Positions 1 through 8,889 are shown, counted from the first letter of the stretch. The stretch is 50,940 nt of DNA from Lentimicrobium sp. L6 (GCF_013166655.1 NZ_JABKCA010000037.1:1-50940); one strand, 5' to 3'. The notes: generated from the letters alone by a model not told the origin. Program-made: numbers and translations.

Positions 1-693
1 GGATATAACCCTAAGCCAGAGCAATTACAAGATATTGAAGCCGGAATGAGAGTGAATAGTCAAGCCTTTGCTTTCAATGTAAACTTCTTCTATATGAATT
101 ATAAAGATCAATTGGTAGCTACAGGTAAAATCAATGGTGTTGGCGAAGCTATTATGACCAATGTTCCTAAGAGTTATAGAATGGGTATTGAAATAAGCGG
201 GGGAGCTCAAATCATTGATCCACTGCGTTGGGATTTCAACCTTGCTTTAAGCAAGAATAAGATTAAAGATTTCACTATGTTCATTGACAATTGGGATACT
301 TGGGGACAAGAAGAAGTTGCTCTTGGAGAAACCAACCTTATCTTATCTCCAAATACCATTGCCAACAGTATAATCACCTATTCTCCTTTTAAGAATTTCG
401 ATATGCAGTGGGTGGCAAAATATGTAAGTCGTCAATATATCGACAATACCAGCTATGAGTATAATAGCATAGACCCCTATTTTGTAAATGATTTGAAGTT
501 TAGCTATGGGTTTTCAACAAGTTTCTTCAAAACTATTCGTTTACATTTAGATGTTCAGAATGTACTTAGCGAAAAGTATGAGTCTTATGCCTGGGTTTAT
601 AATTACCAATATGGTGGAGAAAGAGATGTAATTGATGGATATTTCCCAATGGCACCCATTAATGTTATGGGTGGGATAACTATTGAGTTTTAA
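1..693 (+). CDS. TonB-dependent receptor, C-terminal part (5' truncated by window edge)
   Basis: The frame is open from base 1, so the gene begins upstream of the window. The visible 230 residues alternate polar and hydrophobic stretches typical of outer-membrane beta strands. They include a QWVAKYVSRQYIDNT strand, the frequent receptor motif LHLDVQNVLSEKYES (roughly 50 residues before the end) and a terminal IEF with C-terminal Phe, the usual signal for barrel assembly. The family imports siderophores, cobalamin, glycans or peptides using TonB energy, but the plug domain is missing, so no substrate can be given. A strong hairpin terminator follows. Assignment to the TonB receptor superfamily is fairly secure; the subtype is not. 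Confidence 0.8.
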   Translation, partial: GYNPKPEQLQDIEAGMRVNSQAFAFNVNFFYMNYKDQLVATGKINGVGEAIMTNVPKSYRMGIEISGGAQIIDPLRWDFNLALSKNKIKDFTMFIDNWDTWGQEEVALGETNLILSPNTIANSIITYSPFKNFDMQWVAKYVSRQYIDNTSYEYNSIDPYFVNDLKFSYGFSTSFFKTIRLHLDVQNVLSEKYESYAWVYNYQYGGERDVIDGYFPMAPINVMGGITIEF

Positions 694-730
694 TTAGTCT
701 ATTCAATTATTCTAGGGCGTTAACAGCCTA

Positions 731-768
731 ACAAAAGCTTCTTAACACAAATGTTAAGAAGCTTTTGT
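731..768 (+). terminator. Strong intrinsic terminator after TonB receptor
   Basis: A perfect 17-bp inverted repeat (arms 731-747 and 752-768) with a 4-base CAAA loop lies 37 bases after the receptor stop. The T content at the 3' arm suits termination on the plus strand; because the arms begin ACAAAA and end TTTTGT it may also work on the other strand. Confidence 0.8.
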
Positions 769-901
769 CTATATATGGATTCCTTTTTCATGCTTAATAT
801 GAAAAGAATGTAGATTAAATATCGACCATCCCTTAGTTAAAGAGCTCTTTCCTTTAACAGCTTTTTAATAAACCTAAATCTCACCATTACAGAAACTTTA
901 T

Positions 902-909
902 TACTTTTG
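902..909 (+). promoter_or_regulatory. -7 promoter element TACTTTTG
   Basis: Exact match to the Bacteroidota housekeeping -7 consensus TAnnTTTG, 36 bases before the ATG of the DUF1295 gene. No clear TTG -33 element is visible at the usual spacing. Confidence 0.6.
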
Positions 910-945
910 TTTAAGTATTATAAATATACATTAAACAAATAAATA

Positions 946-1725
946 ATGGATTTTCAATCAATATATTTTCAAGGCTTAGCTCTTATTAAAGCATTTATGA
1001 CCATACTTTGGGTAATAAGTGTGATTAAGAAAAATGCCAGCATTGTTGATGCTTTCTGGGGCGCTGGTTTTGTTCTACTGGTCTGGTTTTACTTTTTCCA
1101 AACAGAAGGTTTAGGAGAACGCAAAATTTTAATCACCACTTTAGTGAGTATTTGGGGGCTGCGCTTATCGCTATTTATTGGCAAAAGGAACTGGGGGAAA
1201 CCTGAAGATTTTCGCTATCAAAAATTCAGACAGGACTATGGGGCACATAGATACTGGTGGGTGAGTTTCTTTCAAACCTTTATTTTACAAGGTGTTTTAT
1301 TATGGCTCATTTCTGCTCCTCTTCTAGGAGCTCAATCTGGAATAAACCAAGAATTAAACTTTATTGATTATGCAGCGGCTGTTATTTGGCTCATTGGTTT
1401 CGCTTTTGAAGCAGGTGGAGATTATCAATTAGCAAAATTTGAAAAAGAACCCAATAATAAGGGGAAAGTACTTAGTTCTGGTTTTTGGAAGTATACTCGT
1501 CATCCCAACTACTTTGGGGATGGTTTTCAATGGATAGCATTTGCATTATTTTCAATAGCTAATGCTTGTTACCTGCCCATCCTCAGTGCCGTTTTAATGA
1601 ATTTTCTTTTAGTAAAGATATCTGGTGTAGCCTTATTAGAAAAAACTTTAAGTAAAACAAAACCACAATATCAAAATTATATAAATAGAACTCCCGCTTA
1701 TATACCTTGGCTCCCAAAAAGTTAA
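946..1725 (+). CDS. DUF1295 / steroid 5-alpha-reductase-like membrane protein
   Basis: A 259-residue polytopic inner-membrane protein. It has hydrophobic segments from the N-terminus on, and near residue 183 the signature YTRHPNYFGDGFQW that is diagnostic of DUF1295, a family related to steroid 5-alpha reductases and isoprenylcysteine methyltransferases. WGLRLSLFIGKRNWG (about residue 65) and the N-terminal VDAFWGAGF are also family motifs. Members are presumed NADPH-dependent reductases of lipid or sterol-like substrates, but the true substrate is unknown. The length fits the family. The gene is followed after 2 bases by a small membrane protein gene, so the two are likely co-transcribed. 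Confidence 0.85.
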   Translation: MDFQSIYFQGLALIKAFMTILWVISVIKKNASIVDAFWGAGFVLLVWFYFFQTEGLGERKILITTLVSIWGLRLSLFIGKRNWGKPEDFRYQKFRQDYGAHRYWWVSFFQTFILQGVLLWLISAPLLGAQSGINQELNFIDYAAAVIWLIGFAFEAGGDYQLAKFEKEPNNKGKVLSSGFWKYTRHPNYFGDGFQWIAFALFSIANACYLPILSAVLMNFLLVKISGVALLEKTLSKTKPQYQNYINRTPAYIPWLPKS

Positions 1726-1727
1726 TT

Positions 1728-1997
1728 ATGGATTGGATATTAGATAACATATGGTTTCTACTCTTTCTAATTTGGGGATTTCCACTTGGGATTTATAGAA
1801 GTAAATTCAGAAAATGGGTTTATCAAACCGATAGCTGGACCATTAATATTAAACCCATATTTGTAAAAGAACTAAAAGCGCTATTTCAAAAAGCAAGTTC
1901 AGAAGAAGTTGAATTTGTTAGATTTCAAAAGTTCTATAGATTTTATTTAGTAGTATATATGATTTTGTGGATAGCTTATATTAGCTTAGAATTCTAA
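1728..1997 (+). CDS. Small two-helix membrane protein, unknown function
   Basis: Reading from ATG 1728, two bases after the DUF1295 stop, gives 89 residues. A longer frame would start at a TTG inside the upstream gene, which is less likely. The N-terminus has one hydrophobic helix (WILDNIWFLLFLIWGFPLG) and the C-terminus a second (FYLVVYMILWIAYISL). The basic, charged middle (about residues 24-65) is presumably cytoplasmic. I do not recognise the family. Tight coupling suggests a role with the DUF1295 protein, which is an inference only. Confidence 0.6.
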   Translation: MDWILDNIWFLLFLIWGFPLGIYRSKFRKWVYQTDSWTINIKPIFVKELKALFQKASSEEVEFVRFQKFYRFYLVVYMILWIAYISLEF

Positions 1998-2058
1998 TCA
2001 AATGTGCTCCCGCTTTCAACAAAGCACTTATTCATTTGTATAGTTAAAAAATTCTTAT

Positions 2059-2092
2059 TTTGAACAATTCTAAATAATCTTTGCTATTTTTG
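2059..2092 (+). promoter_or_regulatory. Promoter of superoxide dismutase gene
   Basis: TATTTTTG at 2085-2092 matches TAnnTTTG, with TTTG at 2059-2062 as a possible -33 element (spacing 22, slightly long). It lies 28 bases before the sodB ATG. Confidence 0.6.
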
Positions 2093-2120
2093 TATCCTAG
2101 TAAACTTAAAACAAACAATC

Positions 2121-2705
2121 ATGCATATATTACCTGAATTACCATTTGATAAAAAAGCGTTTGGCTCCTATATTAGTGAGGAAGGCTTCGATTATCATCA
2201 TGGCAAACACCATAACGCTTACGTTACCAATTTAAACAACTTAGTAAAAGATTCTGCTCTAGCTGAACTTTCTTTAGAGGAAGTGATCAAAAAGAGTGCT
2301 GCAGATGGACAAGTTGGAATTTTCAACAATGCTGCTCAGCATTTCAACCACGATTTCTTTTGGAATTGTCTTTCACCAAATAGTGGTGGACAGCCAACTG
2401 GAGAAGTGGCTGGATTAATCACCCGTGATTTTGGCAGCTTTGAAAATTTCAAAGAACAATTTTCAACTTCTGCTGTTAAATTATTTGGATCTGGTTGGGT
2501 TTGGTTAGTGGCTAATAAAGATGGTAAATTAGAAATTAAACCATTTGCAAATGCCGATACTCCTGTCACCTCAGATTTCAAACCTATTTTAACCCTAGAT
2601 GTTTGGGAACATGCCTACTATATCGATCATAGAAATGCACGTCCTAAATTTGTAGAAGGATATTGGGATATCGTAAATTGGGATTTCGCCAATAAAAACT
2701 TATAA
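2121..2705 (+). CDS. sodB: Superoxide dismutase [Fe]
   Basis: A 194-residue cytoplasmic enzyme that dismutates superoxide to oxygen and hydrogen peroxide. The metal ligands are visible: His in YHHGKHHNAYV (near residue 27), His in NAAQHFNHDFFW (near residue 75), and Asp and His in DVWEHAYYIDHRN (near residues 157-161). The Gln in NAAQHFNH together with GSGWVWLV points to the iron form, although cambialistic enzymes exist. Length and architecture match the family end to end. It has its own promoter and terminator, so it is monocistronic. Confidence 0.97.
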   Translation: MHILPELPFDKKAFGSYISEEGFDYHHGKHHNAYVTNLNNLVKDSALAELSLEEVIKKSAADGQVGIFNNAAQHFNHDFFWNCLSPNSGGQPTGEVAGLITRDFGSFENFKEQFSTSAVKLFGSGWVWLVANKDGKLEIKPFANADTPVTSDFKPILTLDVWEHAYYIDHRNARPKFVEGYWDIVNWDFANKNL

Positions 2706-2751
2706 TTCTAGGTACACCTAGTTTTTAAAGAACTATTCTATAACAATTTGA

Positions 2752-2783
2752 GCCTACATCTTACCTAAGGATGTGGGCTTTTT
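2752..2783 (+). terminator. Intrinsic terminator after sodB
   Basis: GCCTACATC (2752-2760) pairs with GATGTGGGC (2770-2778) with one G-T wobble, and is followed by a T tract. A smaller hairpin CTAGG-TACA-CCTAG plus five T lies just upstream (2708-2726), so termination may be in two steps. Confidence 0.75.
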
Positions 2784-2786
2784 CTT

Positions 2787-2794
2787 TATCTTTG
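2787..2794 (+). promoter_or_regulatory. -7 promoter element TATCTTTG
   Basis: Exact TAnnTTTG match, 20 bases before ATG 2815 and directly behind the sodB terminator. It supports ATG 2815 over a GTG at 2773 that sits inside the terminator hairpin. Confidence 0.65.
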
Positions 2795-2814
2795 ACCAAA
2801 CTAAATGCGTCATT

Positions 2815-3336
2815 ATGCAAAAGAAAACACTATACTTAATTATAACCATATCATTCCTCGCCGGAATCTTAGTACACAGCTACTTAAGCCCTAAAACCAC
2901 AGAGCTCAAAATAGAAAGAATAGCGATGGCTTCAGACACTAACGCTGTAATGGATATTGTGTTTAAGGATTTCCCCGAAGCTTATCAGAAAGGAGACTAT
3001 TCCTCTCAAAAGATAGCTGATTTATTTTGGGAAGAAGCTGATTTGGTGGTTCTAAGTTCCCCATGGTTAAAAGGACAAGATGCCGTTAGCGACCGCTTTA
3101 GTTATTTAAAAGATTTCCCGGAAGGAAGAAGTATTTACTTCGAGTTGGTATCTATCCGTTTCATTGGAGATTCTGCAGCATGGATTAATGTAAACTCATG
3201 TGATAAAGGAGGAAAAAACGAGGAGGGCGAAGCATTAGGAATATACTGCGACAGAGGAAGTTTTCTTATGGAAAAAAGAGCGCAGCAATGGAGAATATTA
3301 GCTGTACGAGCCTTTGAAGCTCCTTTAGAAGAATAA
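2815..3336 (+). CDS. Exported SnoaL/NTF2-like (DUF4440-type) protein
   Basis: From ATG 2815 the product has 173 residues. It starts with a signal anchor or signal peptide (about residues 5-22) followed by a region with the cone-shaped SnoaL/NTF2 pattern: FPEAYQKGDYSSQKIADLFWEEADL (quoted here only as its start, FPEAYQKGDY), then WINVNSCDKGG and a closing MEKRAQQWRILAVRAFE strand pair. This C-terminal pattern is typical of DUF4440/SnoaL proteins, which are small-molecule-binding or isomerase-like. No catalytic residue can be assigned. Likely extracytoplasmic and single-gene. Family assignment is moderate; function unknown. Confidence 0.6.
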   Translation: MQKKTLYLIITISFLAGILVHSYLSPKTTELKIERIAMASDTNAVMDIVFKDFPEAYQKGDYSSQKIADLFWEEADLVVLSSPWLKGQDAVSDRFSYLKDFPEGRSIYFELVSIRFIGDSAAWINVNSCDKGGKNEEGEALGIYCDRGSFLMEKRAQQWRILAVRAFEAPLEE

Positions 3337-3590
3337 ATAGCGTTCGTCTATAAAGTCCAATTTCGTCGTTATTGCTCAAAATCCAAATCCTCAAATACAC
3401 TAGTATTCTGCGGTTTGAATTCTTCACAGCCTAGAACCGACTGAAAGGAGCTCACGAACACAAAATAAATGTACTATTTGACTTGAACTTTATAGTTCAA
3501 ACACCTGACTTTATGGACAGACTCTAAATAGGGCTATTAGCTTTTTGCCCTTGGCCCTGGCCTTGGATAGTCTTCCTGCTTCCTGCTTAA
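3337..3590. other. Intergenic region between convergent genes
   Basis: No gene is seen. The stretch holds a hairpin TTGAAC-TTTATA-GTTCAA near 3482-3500 and, at about 3530-3575, a low-complexity run rich in GCC/GGC and TTGG words (for example GCCCTTGGCCCTGGCCTTGG). Similar degenerate word repeats recur near 29880-29905 and 32605-32625. Confidence 0.5.
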
Positions 3591-4250
3591 TTACACTTTA
3601 AATATTTCATCCAACACAAATACTTTCAAACCTTTATCTTCTTCCTTAAGATAAGCATTGAGCATTCCTCTAGCTACTTCTTCACCTTTTATGGGACGCC
3701 ACTTTCTCATGGGAGGAATGATTTTTGACAAAACCCGAATTACCTTCGCACTTGACTCCTCCCCACTCCTTTTCTCAGATCGCTCACCCACCAATACACT
3801 AGGCTGAAAAACATATAAGTTAGAGAAGTCCAATACTTTTATAGCCTCTTCTAATTCGCCTTTCATTCGGGAATAAAAAATCTTTGATTTGGCATTGGCT
3901 CCTGAGGAGGACACTAAAAAAAAAGAATCGATACCATTCTCTTTAGCTGCTTTGGCAACTCCATATTGATAAGTATAATCAATTTTCCACTGCACATCTT
4001 TACTACCGGCAGCTTTCAATGTTGTGCCCATACAAGAAAATACCACGTCAGCCTTAATCATTTCTTTAAACGAAGATATGTGATCAAAATCAACTACATG
4101 CTCTTCCAATTTGGGGTGAGATTTACCTGTATTTCGTCGTAAAAAAAGTATTACTTTGTCTATTTTTTCTTCCTCTAATAACTGATTAACAAGATGTCCA
4201 CCTACCAATCCTGTAGCTCCAATAACAATGGCTGTTTTTTTGTTTTCCAT
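3591..4250 (-). CDS. NAD(P)-binding short-chain oxidoreductase, HTATIP2/atypical SDR-like
   Basis: A 219-residue Rossmann protein. The N-terminus carries the dinucleotide motif VIGATGLVGGHLVNQL (about residues 9-24), followed by VDFDHISSF and the VFSCMGTT loop, the order seen in atypical short-chain dehydrogenases of the HTATIP2/YwnB type. FFLVSSSGANAKSKIFYSRMKGELE has the YxxxK dyad in the YSRMK segment. The substrate is unknown. The -7 box ends only 4 bases before ATG, so the transcript is probably leaderless. Divergent from the GH125 gene. Confidence 0.8.
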   Translation of the reverse strand: MENKKTAIVIGATGLVGGHLVNQLLEEEKIDKVILFLRRNTGKSHPKLEEHVVDFDHISSFKEMIKADVVFSCMGTTLKAAGSKDVQWKIDYTYQYGVAKAAKENGIDSFFLVSSSGANAKSKIFYSRMKGELEEAIKVLDFSNLYVFQPSVLVGERSEKRSGEESSAKVIRVLSKIIPPMRKWRPIKGEEVARGMLNAYLKEEDKGLKVFVLDEIFKV

Positions 4251-4254
4251 AACA

Positions 4255-4262
4255 CAAAGATA
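4255..4262 (-). promoter_or_regulatory. -7 element (TATCTTTG on minus strand), 4 bases from ATG
   Basis: The plus-strand CAAAGATA reads TATCTTTG on the minus strand. Its close distance to the start codon at 4250 predicts transcription starting at or next to the ATG. Confidence 0.6.
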
Positions 4263-4313
4263 AGTCTATAAATCAATTTTAATGCATATTTTTAAGCTTT
4301 CAAAACCATCACT

Positions 4314-5756
4314 ATGAACAGAAGAAATTTCATCATCAAAACGAGTTTAAGCTTAGGCGCATTAAGTTTCTTACCAAATATCGGTTATTCCTCCATTATG
4401 AGCTCCTCAAAAGGCTTCACAAGCAAAAGGCCCATGATATCAGATAGAACATATCATAGTGATGCTGTGGAGGATCTTTTATCAGAGGTAAAATCGAAAA
4501 TAGCTGATGAAGAATTGGGCTGGATGTTTGAAAACTGCTATCCTAATACCTTAGATACTACCGTTGATTTTGAAATGATTGATGGAAAAGAAGATACTTT
4601 CATCATCACCGGAGATATTGATGCCATGTGGCTTCGAGATTCTACGGCTCAAGTTTGGCCCTATATGCCATTAATTCCTAAAGATGAAAAAATCAGACTA
4701 CTCATCAAAGGATTAATCAACAGACAAGTAAAATGTATATTAAAAGACCCTTATGCCAATGCTTTTTATAAAGATTTAAAGAAAGAATCACATTGGAAAA
4801 GCGATAACCCAAACCCTATACCAGGAGTTCATGAACGTAAATGGGAAATTGATAGTCTTTGCTATGTGATTAGACTCTCACATGAGTACCATAGAATTTC
4901 GGGGGATGCTAGTATTTTTGATGACTCTTGGGATGAAGCCATGAAGTTGATTGTAAAAACTTTTAGAACAGAGCAATTAATTGATGAGCCCTCTCCTTAT
5001 CGTTTTTCTAGAACCACCAATCAAATGATTGATGCACCTATTTTTAATGGAACAGGAAGACCCGTTAAGCCCGTCGGACTCATTGCCTCTCAATTTCGCC
5101 CATCGGATGATGCCACGCTATTTCCTTTCCTCATCCCATCTAATATTTTTGCTATCCTTTCTCTAAATCAGTTAAATGATATCTATTCTAATATTTTTAA
5201 TGAGCCCGAATTTGCCAAAGAATGCGCTGACTTTGCCGAAGAAGTAGAAACGGCTGTAAGAAAATATGCCATTTTGGAACATCTCGATTTTGGCAAAATA
5301 TATGCTTACGAAGTGGATGGTTTTGGTAATGCATTATTTATGGATGATGCCAATGTGCCTTCTCTCATGTCTTTAGCCTATTTGGGTGCCCATCAACCTG
5401 AAGATGCTTTATATAAAAGAACCCGTCAATTTTTGTTGAGCGATAATAACCCTTATTTTTTAAAAGGAACAGTAGCCGAAGGACAAGGCAGTCCTCATAC
5501 TTGGAAGGAAAAAATCTGGCCCATGGGTATCATTCTAAGGGCGATGACAAGTACAGATGAGCAAGAAATAATACATTGCCTACAAATGCTTAAAGACAGC
5601 CATGCCGATACTGGGTTTATGCACGAAGCCTTCCATAAAGACGATCCCGCTGATTATAATAGAGCATGGTTCGCCTGGGCCAATACTCTATTTGGGGAAT
5701 TAATAATTAAGGTTTATCAGGAAAGACCAAGTGTTTTGGAGATGGTTTATAAATAA
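4314..5756 (+). CDS. Glycoside hydrolase family 125 (exo-alpha-1,6-mannosidase, formerly DUF1237)
   Basis: A 480-residue protein with an N-terminal Tat-like signal (NRRNFIIKTSLSLGALSF) directing export of a folded enzyme. The family signatures run in order: TGDIDAMWLRDSTAQVWPY (about residues 98-116), ERKWEIDSLCYVIRLSHEYH, GLIASQFRPSDDATLFPFL, NALFMDDANVPSLMSLAYLG, and GSPHTWKEKIWPMGIILRAM near the end. GH125 enzymes are metal-independent exo-alpha-1,6-mannosidases acting on N-glycan or yeast-mannan fragments. No other polysaccharide-utilisation genes (SusC/D) are adjacent, so it stands alone here. Only the promoter is weak: TATTTTTA upstream lacks the final G. Confidence 0.92.
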   Translation: MNRRNFIIKTSLSLGALSFLPNIGYSSIMSSSKGFTSKRPMISDRTYHSDAVEDLLSEVKSKIADEELGWMFENCYPNTLDTTVDFEMIDGKEDTFIITGDIDAMWLRDSTAQVWPYMPLIPKDEKIRLLIKGLINRQVKCILKDPYANAFYKDLKKESHWKSDNPNPIPGVHERKWEIDSLCYVIRLSHEYHRISGDASIFDDSWDEAMKLIVKTFRTEQLIDEPSPYRFSRTTNQMIDAPIFNGTGRPVKPVGLIASQFRPSDDATLFPFLIPSNIFAILSLNQLNDIYSNIFNEPEFAKECADFAEEVETAVRKYAILEHLDFGKIYAYEVDGFGNALFMDDANVPSLMSLAYLGAHQPEDALYKRTRQFLLSDNNPYFLKGTVAEGQGSPHTWKEKIWPMGIILRAMTSTDEQEIIHCLQMLKDSHADTGFMHEAFHKDDPADYNRAWFAWANTLFGELIIKVYQERPSVLEMVYK

Positions 5757-5816
5757 TAAGAAGACGGATATTGGATGACAGATGTGAGAAACAAACTATT
5801 CACATTTAGCTGTTAC

Positions 5817-6557
5817 CTATAAACTCTCAAAACCCAAGACATCACTCATATTATAGAAGCCTTTTTTTCCAACCAACCACTCGGCTGCTAAAACGGCTCC
5901 ACTGGCGAATCCTTTTCTATTTTTGGCTTCATGTCGGAGCATAATTTCATCAATATCACTGGTGTATCGAATCTCGTGAGTCCCCGGAACTTGTCCTTCT
6001 CGTGCATGGCTAATAGGTAAATAGGAAGATTCTATTTCGTGACCCTCCTCTAATTTCCAAGTATCTAGAAGTTCATTAGAGTCAATTATCCCATTGGCTA
6101 AACTGATAGCTGTGCCTGAAGGGGCATCTAATTTTTGGGTATGATGAATTTCGTGAATATGGACTTTATACTCAGGGAATCGAGCCATAGTTTTAGCCAA
6201 TAACTTATTGAAATGAAAGGTGATATTAACTCCAAGACTAAAATTACTAGCCCAGAGCAAACTCCCATTTTTCAGGTTAACCTCATCCTCTATTTCATTC
6301 ATTTGCTCATACCATCCTGTGGTGCCAATAACTAAAGGAATATTCAGTTTCAGGCACCTTTTCATGTTAGAAATAGCAATTTCAGGAATACTAAAATCTA
6401 TGGCGACATTAGAATTCAATAGTAATGATTTTTGTGTCACCCAATCTTCAAGGGTATCAATTCTGGCTTGAATGACATGTTCTTTAGATAAAGCCACCTT
6501 CTCGATTTCTTTACCCATTCTACCATAACCAATCAATGCTATTTTTAAATTATTCAT
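5817..6557 (-). CDS. dapB: 4-hydroxy-tetrahydrodipicolinate reductase
   Basis: A 246-residue cytoplasmic enzyme of the lysine/diaminopimelate pathway that reduces HTPA with NAD(P)H. Seen: the N-terminal nucleotide loop LIGYGRMGKEIE, GTTGWYEQM (about residue 78), ASNFSLGVNITFHFNKLLA, and the catalytic/substrate signature EIHHTQKLDAPSGTAISLA near residues 137-155. The C-terminal half has the GQVPGTHEIRY tract. It is the last gene of the minus-strand parA-parB-DUF5683-dapB run, 2 bases after the DUF5683 gene. Confidence 0.97.
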   Translation of the reverse strand: MNNLKIALIGYGRMGKEIEKVALSKEHVIQARIDTLEDWVTQKSLLLNSNVAIDFSIPEIAISNMKRCLKLNIPLVIGTTGWYEQMNEIEDEVNLKNGSLLWASNFSLGVNITFHFNKLLAKTMARFPEYKVHIHEIHHTQKLDAPSGTAISLANGIIDSNELLDTWKLEEGHEIESSYLPISHAREGQVPGTHEIRYTSDIDEIMLRHEAKNRKGFASGAVLAAEWLVGKKGFYNMSDVLGFESL

Positions 6558-6559
6558 CT

Positions 6560-7177
6560 CTAATCTACAGCTAGTTTATAACGTATTCCTATTCCTGGAG
6601 TCACTCGAGGGCCAAACTCAGTTGGTACTAATTGTGGTTCAAAGTGTATGCTTAAATCATCATCAATATCATAATCATATAAGTGAGCATCTACGGTAGC
6701 ATCAACGATTTGTAAAATATAAAATACTCCAGTTAAGATATAACTCAATTCCAAACTACTTTGGTAATACTCTCTTTGAGACAATAAATCAGCCTGTGAA
6801 TAATTCTCTACTAAAATATTATCAGAAGACTGCCCTTCAGGCAATTCGACTTTTATAGCATAAGCCTCTTTATACCTATTATACTCATATCTATTCTGAA
6901 TAACAAAAAATGCCATCGTACTAAAGCCAGCATAAATAATAGGAATCTTCCAATATTTCCCATTATAATACTGCCCTAAACCTGGTAAAGCCGCCGACAT
7001 CCAAGTAGCTTTCACAGGAGAATGAGCAGGAAAATAGCGATATACCGTATCTTGATGAAGATGAAGGTCAGCCGTTTCTTGTGCCATCACTGATGAACTT
7101 TCCCCAAATAGAAAAAGAAGTAACATTATTGTTACTCCCATTATTCTTATTAGTCTTTTGGAAAAACGATTAGGCAT
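6560..7177 (-). CDS. DUF5683 membrane protein
   Basis: A 205-residue envelope protein with an N-terminal signal/anchor helix (IMGVTIMLLLFLFG). A DUF5683 core follows, with AALPGLGQYYNGKYWKIPI and a hydrophobic AGFSTMAFFVIQNRYEYN segment, then a second hydrophobic segment SYILTGVFYILQIVDATVDAHLYDYD. That last motif, ending in alternate Asp/His, is characteristic of this Bacteroidota family. The function is unknown. Its start overlaps the end of parB by 8 bases. This position between parB and dapB is conserved in the phylum, as I know it, and argues against a chance neighbour. Confidence 0.88.
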   Translation of the reverse strand: MPNRFSKRLIRIMGVTIMLLLFLFGESSSVMAQETADLHLHQDTVYRYFPAHSPVKATWMSAALPGLGQYYNGKYWKIPIIYAGFSTMAFFVIQNRYEYNRYKEAYAIKVELPEGQSSDNILVENYSQADLLSQREYYQSSLELSYILTGVFYILQIVDATVDAHLYDYDIDDDLSIHFEPQLVPTEFGPRVTPGIGIRYKLAVD

Positions 7178-8063
7178 CTTCTCCTGAGATTATAAGCATT
7201 AAATTTCTCAACTCTTCCTCTGAATCAAAATCGATTAAGATTTTACCTTTTCCCTCTTTACCGGGTTTAAGCTGGATATCTCTTCCCAGTACCTGACTAA
7301 TTCTATTGGAATATTCAATCATAGCCGGAGTAGATTCCACAGGAACTTTTTCAGTGAGTTTGGCTAAAGGATTTATTAGTTCTTTCACTAATTTCTCAAC
7401 TTCTCTAACAGATAGCCCTTGTTCAATAACTTTCTCTAAAATCTTGAGTTGCGAGCCAATATTGTCAATATTTATTAGGGCTCGCGCATGTCCCATAGAA
7501 ATCTGGTTAGATCTCAAAGCCAATTGTACTTCTGCAGGAAGTTTTAACAAACGGATATAATTGGTGATGGTTGAGCGATTTTTACCTACTCGTCTACTTA
7601 GTTCCTCTTGCGTAATCTGACATTCATCTATCAACCTTTGATAACTGATACCGATTTCAATGGAGTTAAGGTTCTCTCTTTGAATATTTTCAACCAAAGC
7701 CATTTCTAGCATTTGCTCGTCATTAGCTACTCGAATATAGGCTGCAATAGTTGTTAATCCAGCTTTTTTACTAGCTCTAAATCTACGCTCTCCAGAGATT
7801 AATTGGTATTTATCAAAACCTAATTTACGGACAGTAATCGGTTGAATGATTCCTTGTTTTTTGATAGAGGTAGCTAATTCTTCTAAAGCTAATTCTTCAA
7901 ATTCGGAACGAGGTTGAAAAGGGTTGGTTTCTATTTTACTTAGTTCAAGTTCTGCTACAGCTCCAACCACATAATTACCTGATATATCGGACGATGTGAT
8001 ATCCGTATCAGGGCTAGATAAAATGGCATCTAAGCCTCTCCCTAATGCTCTCTTCTTACTCAT
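7170..8063 (-). CDS. parB: ParB/Spo0J chromosome-partition protein
   Basis: A 297-residue DNA-binding CTPase that loads on parS sites and spreads. The N-terminus has the ParA-interaction segment KKRALGRGLDAILS. The ParB/CTPase domain follows with IETNPFQPRSEFEE and the GERRFRASKKAG arginine patch (about residues 91-102), VENIQRENLNSIE, then a helix-turn-helix (about residues 150-185, TQEELSRRVGKNRSTITNYI). A C-terminal dimerisation region ends the protein. The gene starts 3 bases after parA. I could not find a canonical parS palindrome nearby by eye. Confidence 0.96.
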   Translation of the reverse strand: MSKKRALGRGLDAILSSPDTDITSSDISGNYVVGAVAELELSKIETNPFQPRSEFEELALEELATSIKKQGIIQPITVRKLGFDKYQLISGERRFRASKKAGLTTIAAYIRVANDEQMLEMALVENIQRENLNSIEIGISYQRLIDECQITQEELSRRVGKNRSTITNYIRLLKLPAEVQLALRSNQISMGHARALINIDNIGSQLKILEKVIEQGLSVREVEKLVKELINPLAKLTEKVPVESTPAMIEYSNRISQVLGRDIQLKPGKEGKGKILIDFDSEEELRNLMLIISGEDA

Positions 8064-8066
8064 TCG

Positions 8067-8864
8067 CTATAATTTTTTATCTTGATTTGACATTGCTGTC
8101 ATATTATTCTTCTGTAAAATTTCACGGGCTAAATTTAAATAATTTATAGCGCCAGTACTCGTTGCATCATGCATAATAGCAGTTTCACCAAAACTTGGTG
8201 CTTCACCTAATTTAATATTTCTATTAATCAAAGTTTTAAAAACCATTTTCTGAAAATGAGTTTTAACTTCTTTCACCACTTGTTTTGATAACCTCAAACG
8301 GCTATCATACATAGTTAAGAGGATGCCTTCGATATCTAAATTATTGTTTAAACGAGTCTGAACAATTTTTATAGTATTCAAAAGTTTTCCAAGTCCTTCG
8401 AGTGCAAAATACTCACATTGTACCGGGATTATCACCGAATCGCTGGCTACAAGTGCATTTACGGTCACTAAGCCTAAACTTGGAGAACAATCGATAATGA
8501 TAAATTCATAATCTTCTCTAACGCTTTCTAATGTTTTAGCAAGCATTTGCTCCCTATTGGGCATATTTATCATCTCTATTTCGGCTCCAACCAAATCGAT
8601 ATGAGCAGGAATGATATCTAAATTAGGAGTACTTGTTGAAGTAATGATGGTCTTAGGGTCAATATTATCCATAATACACTCATAAACACTTGTTTCCACA
8701 GATTTAGGATCAATACCTAATCCACTAGTGGCATTTGCCTGAGGATCTGCATCTATAATAAGTGTCTTTCTTTCTAAAACAGCAAAACCAGCACCTAAAT
8801 TGATAGCTGTAGTTGTTTTACCTACCCCGCCTTTTTGATTGGCAACAGAAATTATTTTAGCCAT
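8067..8864 (-). CDS. parA: ParA/Soj chromosome-partition ATPase
   Basis: A 265-residue Walker-type ATPase that segregates the chromosome origin region with ParB. Seen: the deviant Walker [17 protein letters not shown] (residues 8-23), Walker A' [15 protein letters not shown] (about residues 37-51), and Walker [19 protein letters not shown] (near residue 120). The length and C-terminal [16 protein letters not shown] motif match chromosomal Soj proteins, not plasmid ParA with an extra HTH domain. First gene of the operon; the -7 box at 8890-8897 precedes it. Confidence 0.96.
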   Translation of the reverse strand: MAKIISVANQKGGVGKTTTAINLGAGFAVLERKTLIIDADPQANATSGLGIDPKSVETSVYECIMDNIDPKTIITSTSTPNLDIIPAHIDLVGAEIEMINMPNREQMLAKTLESVREDYEFIIIDCSPSLGLVTVNALVASDSVIIPVQCEYFALEGLGKLLNTIKIVQTRLNNNLDIEGILLTMYDSRLRLSKQVVKEVKTHFQKMVFKTLINRNIKLGEAPSFGETAIMHDATSTGAINYLNLAREILQKNNMTAMSNQDKKL

Positions 8865-8889
8865 TAAATTGAATAGATTTATGTTTCTA

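Noticed and set aside
2773-2814. Upstream GTG start for the SnoaL-like gene
   Set aside because: The codon lies in the sodB terminator hairpin and before the -7 box.
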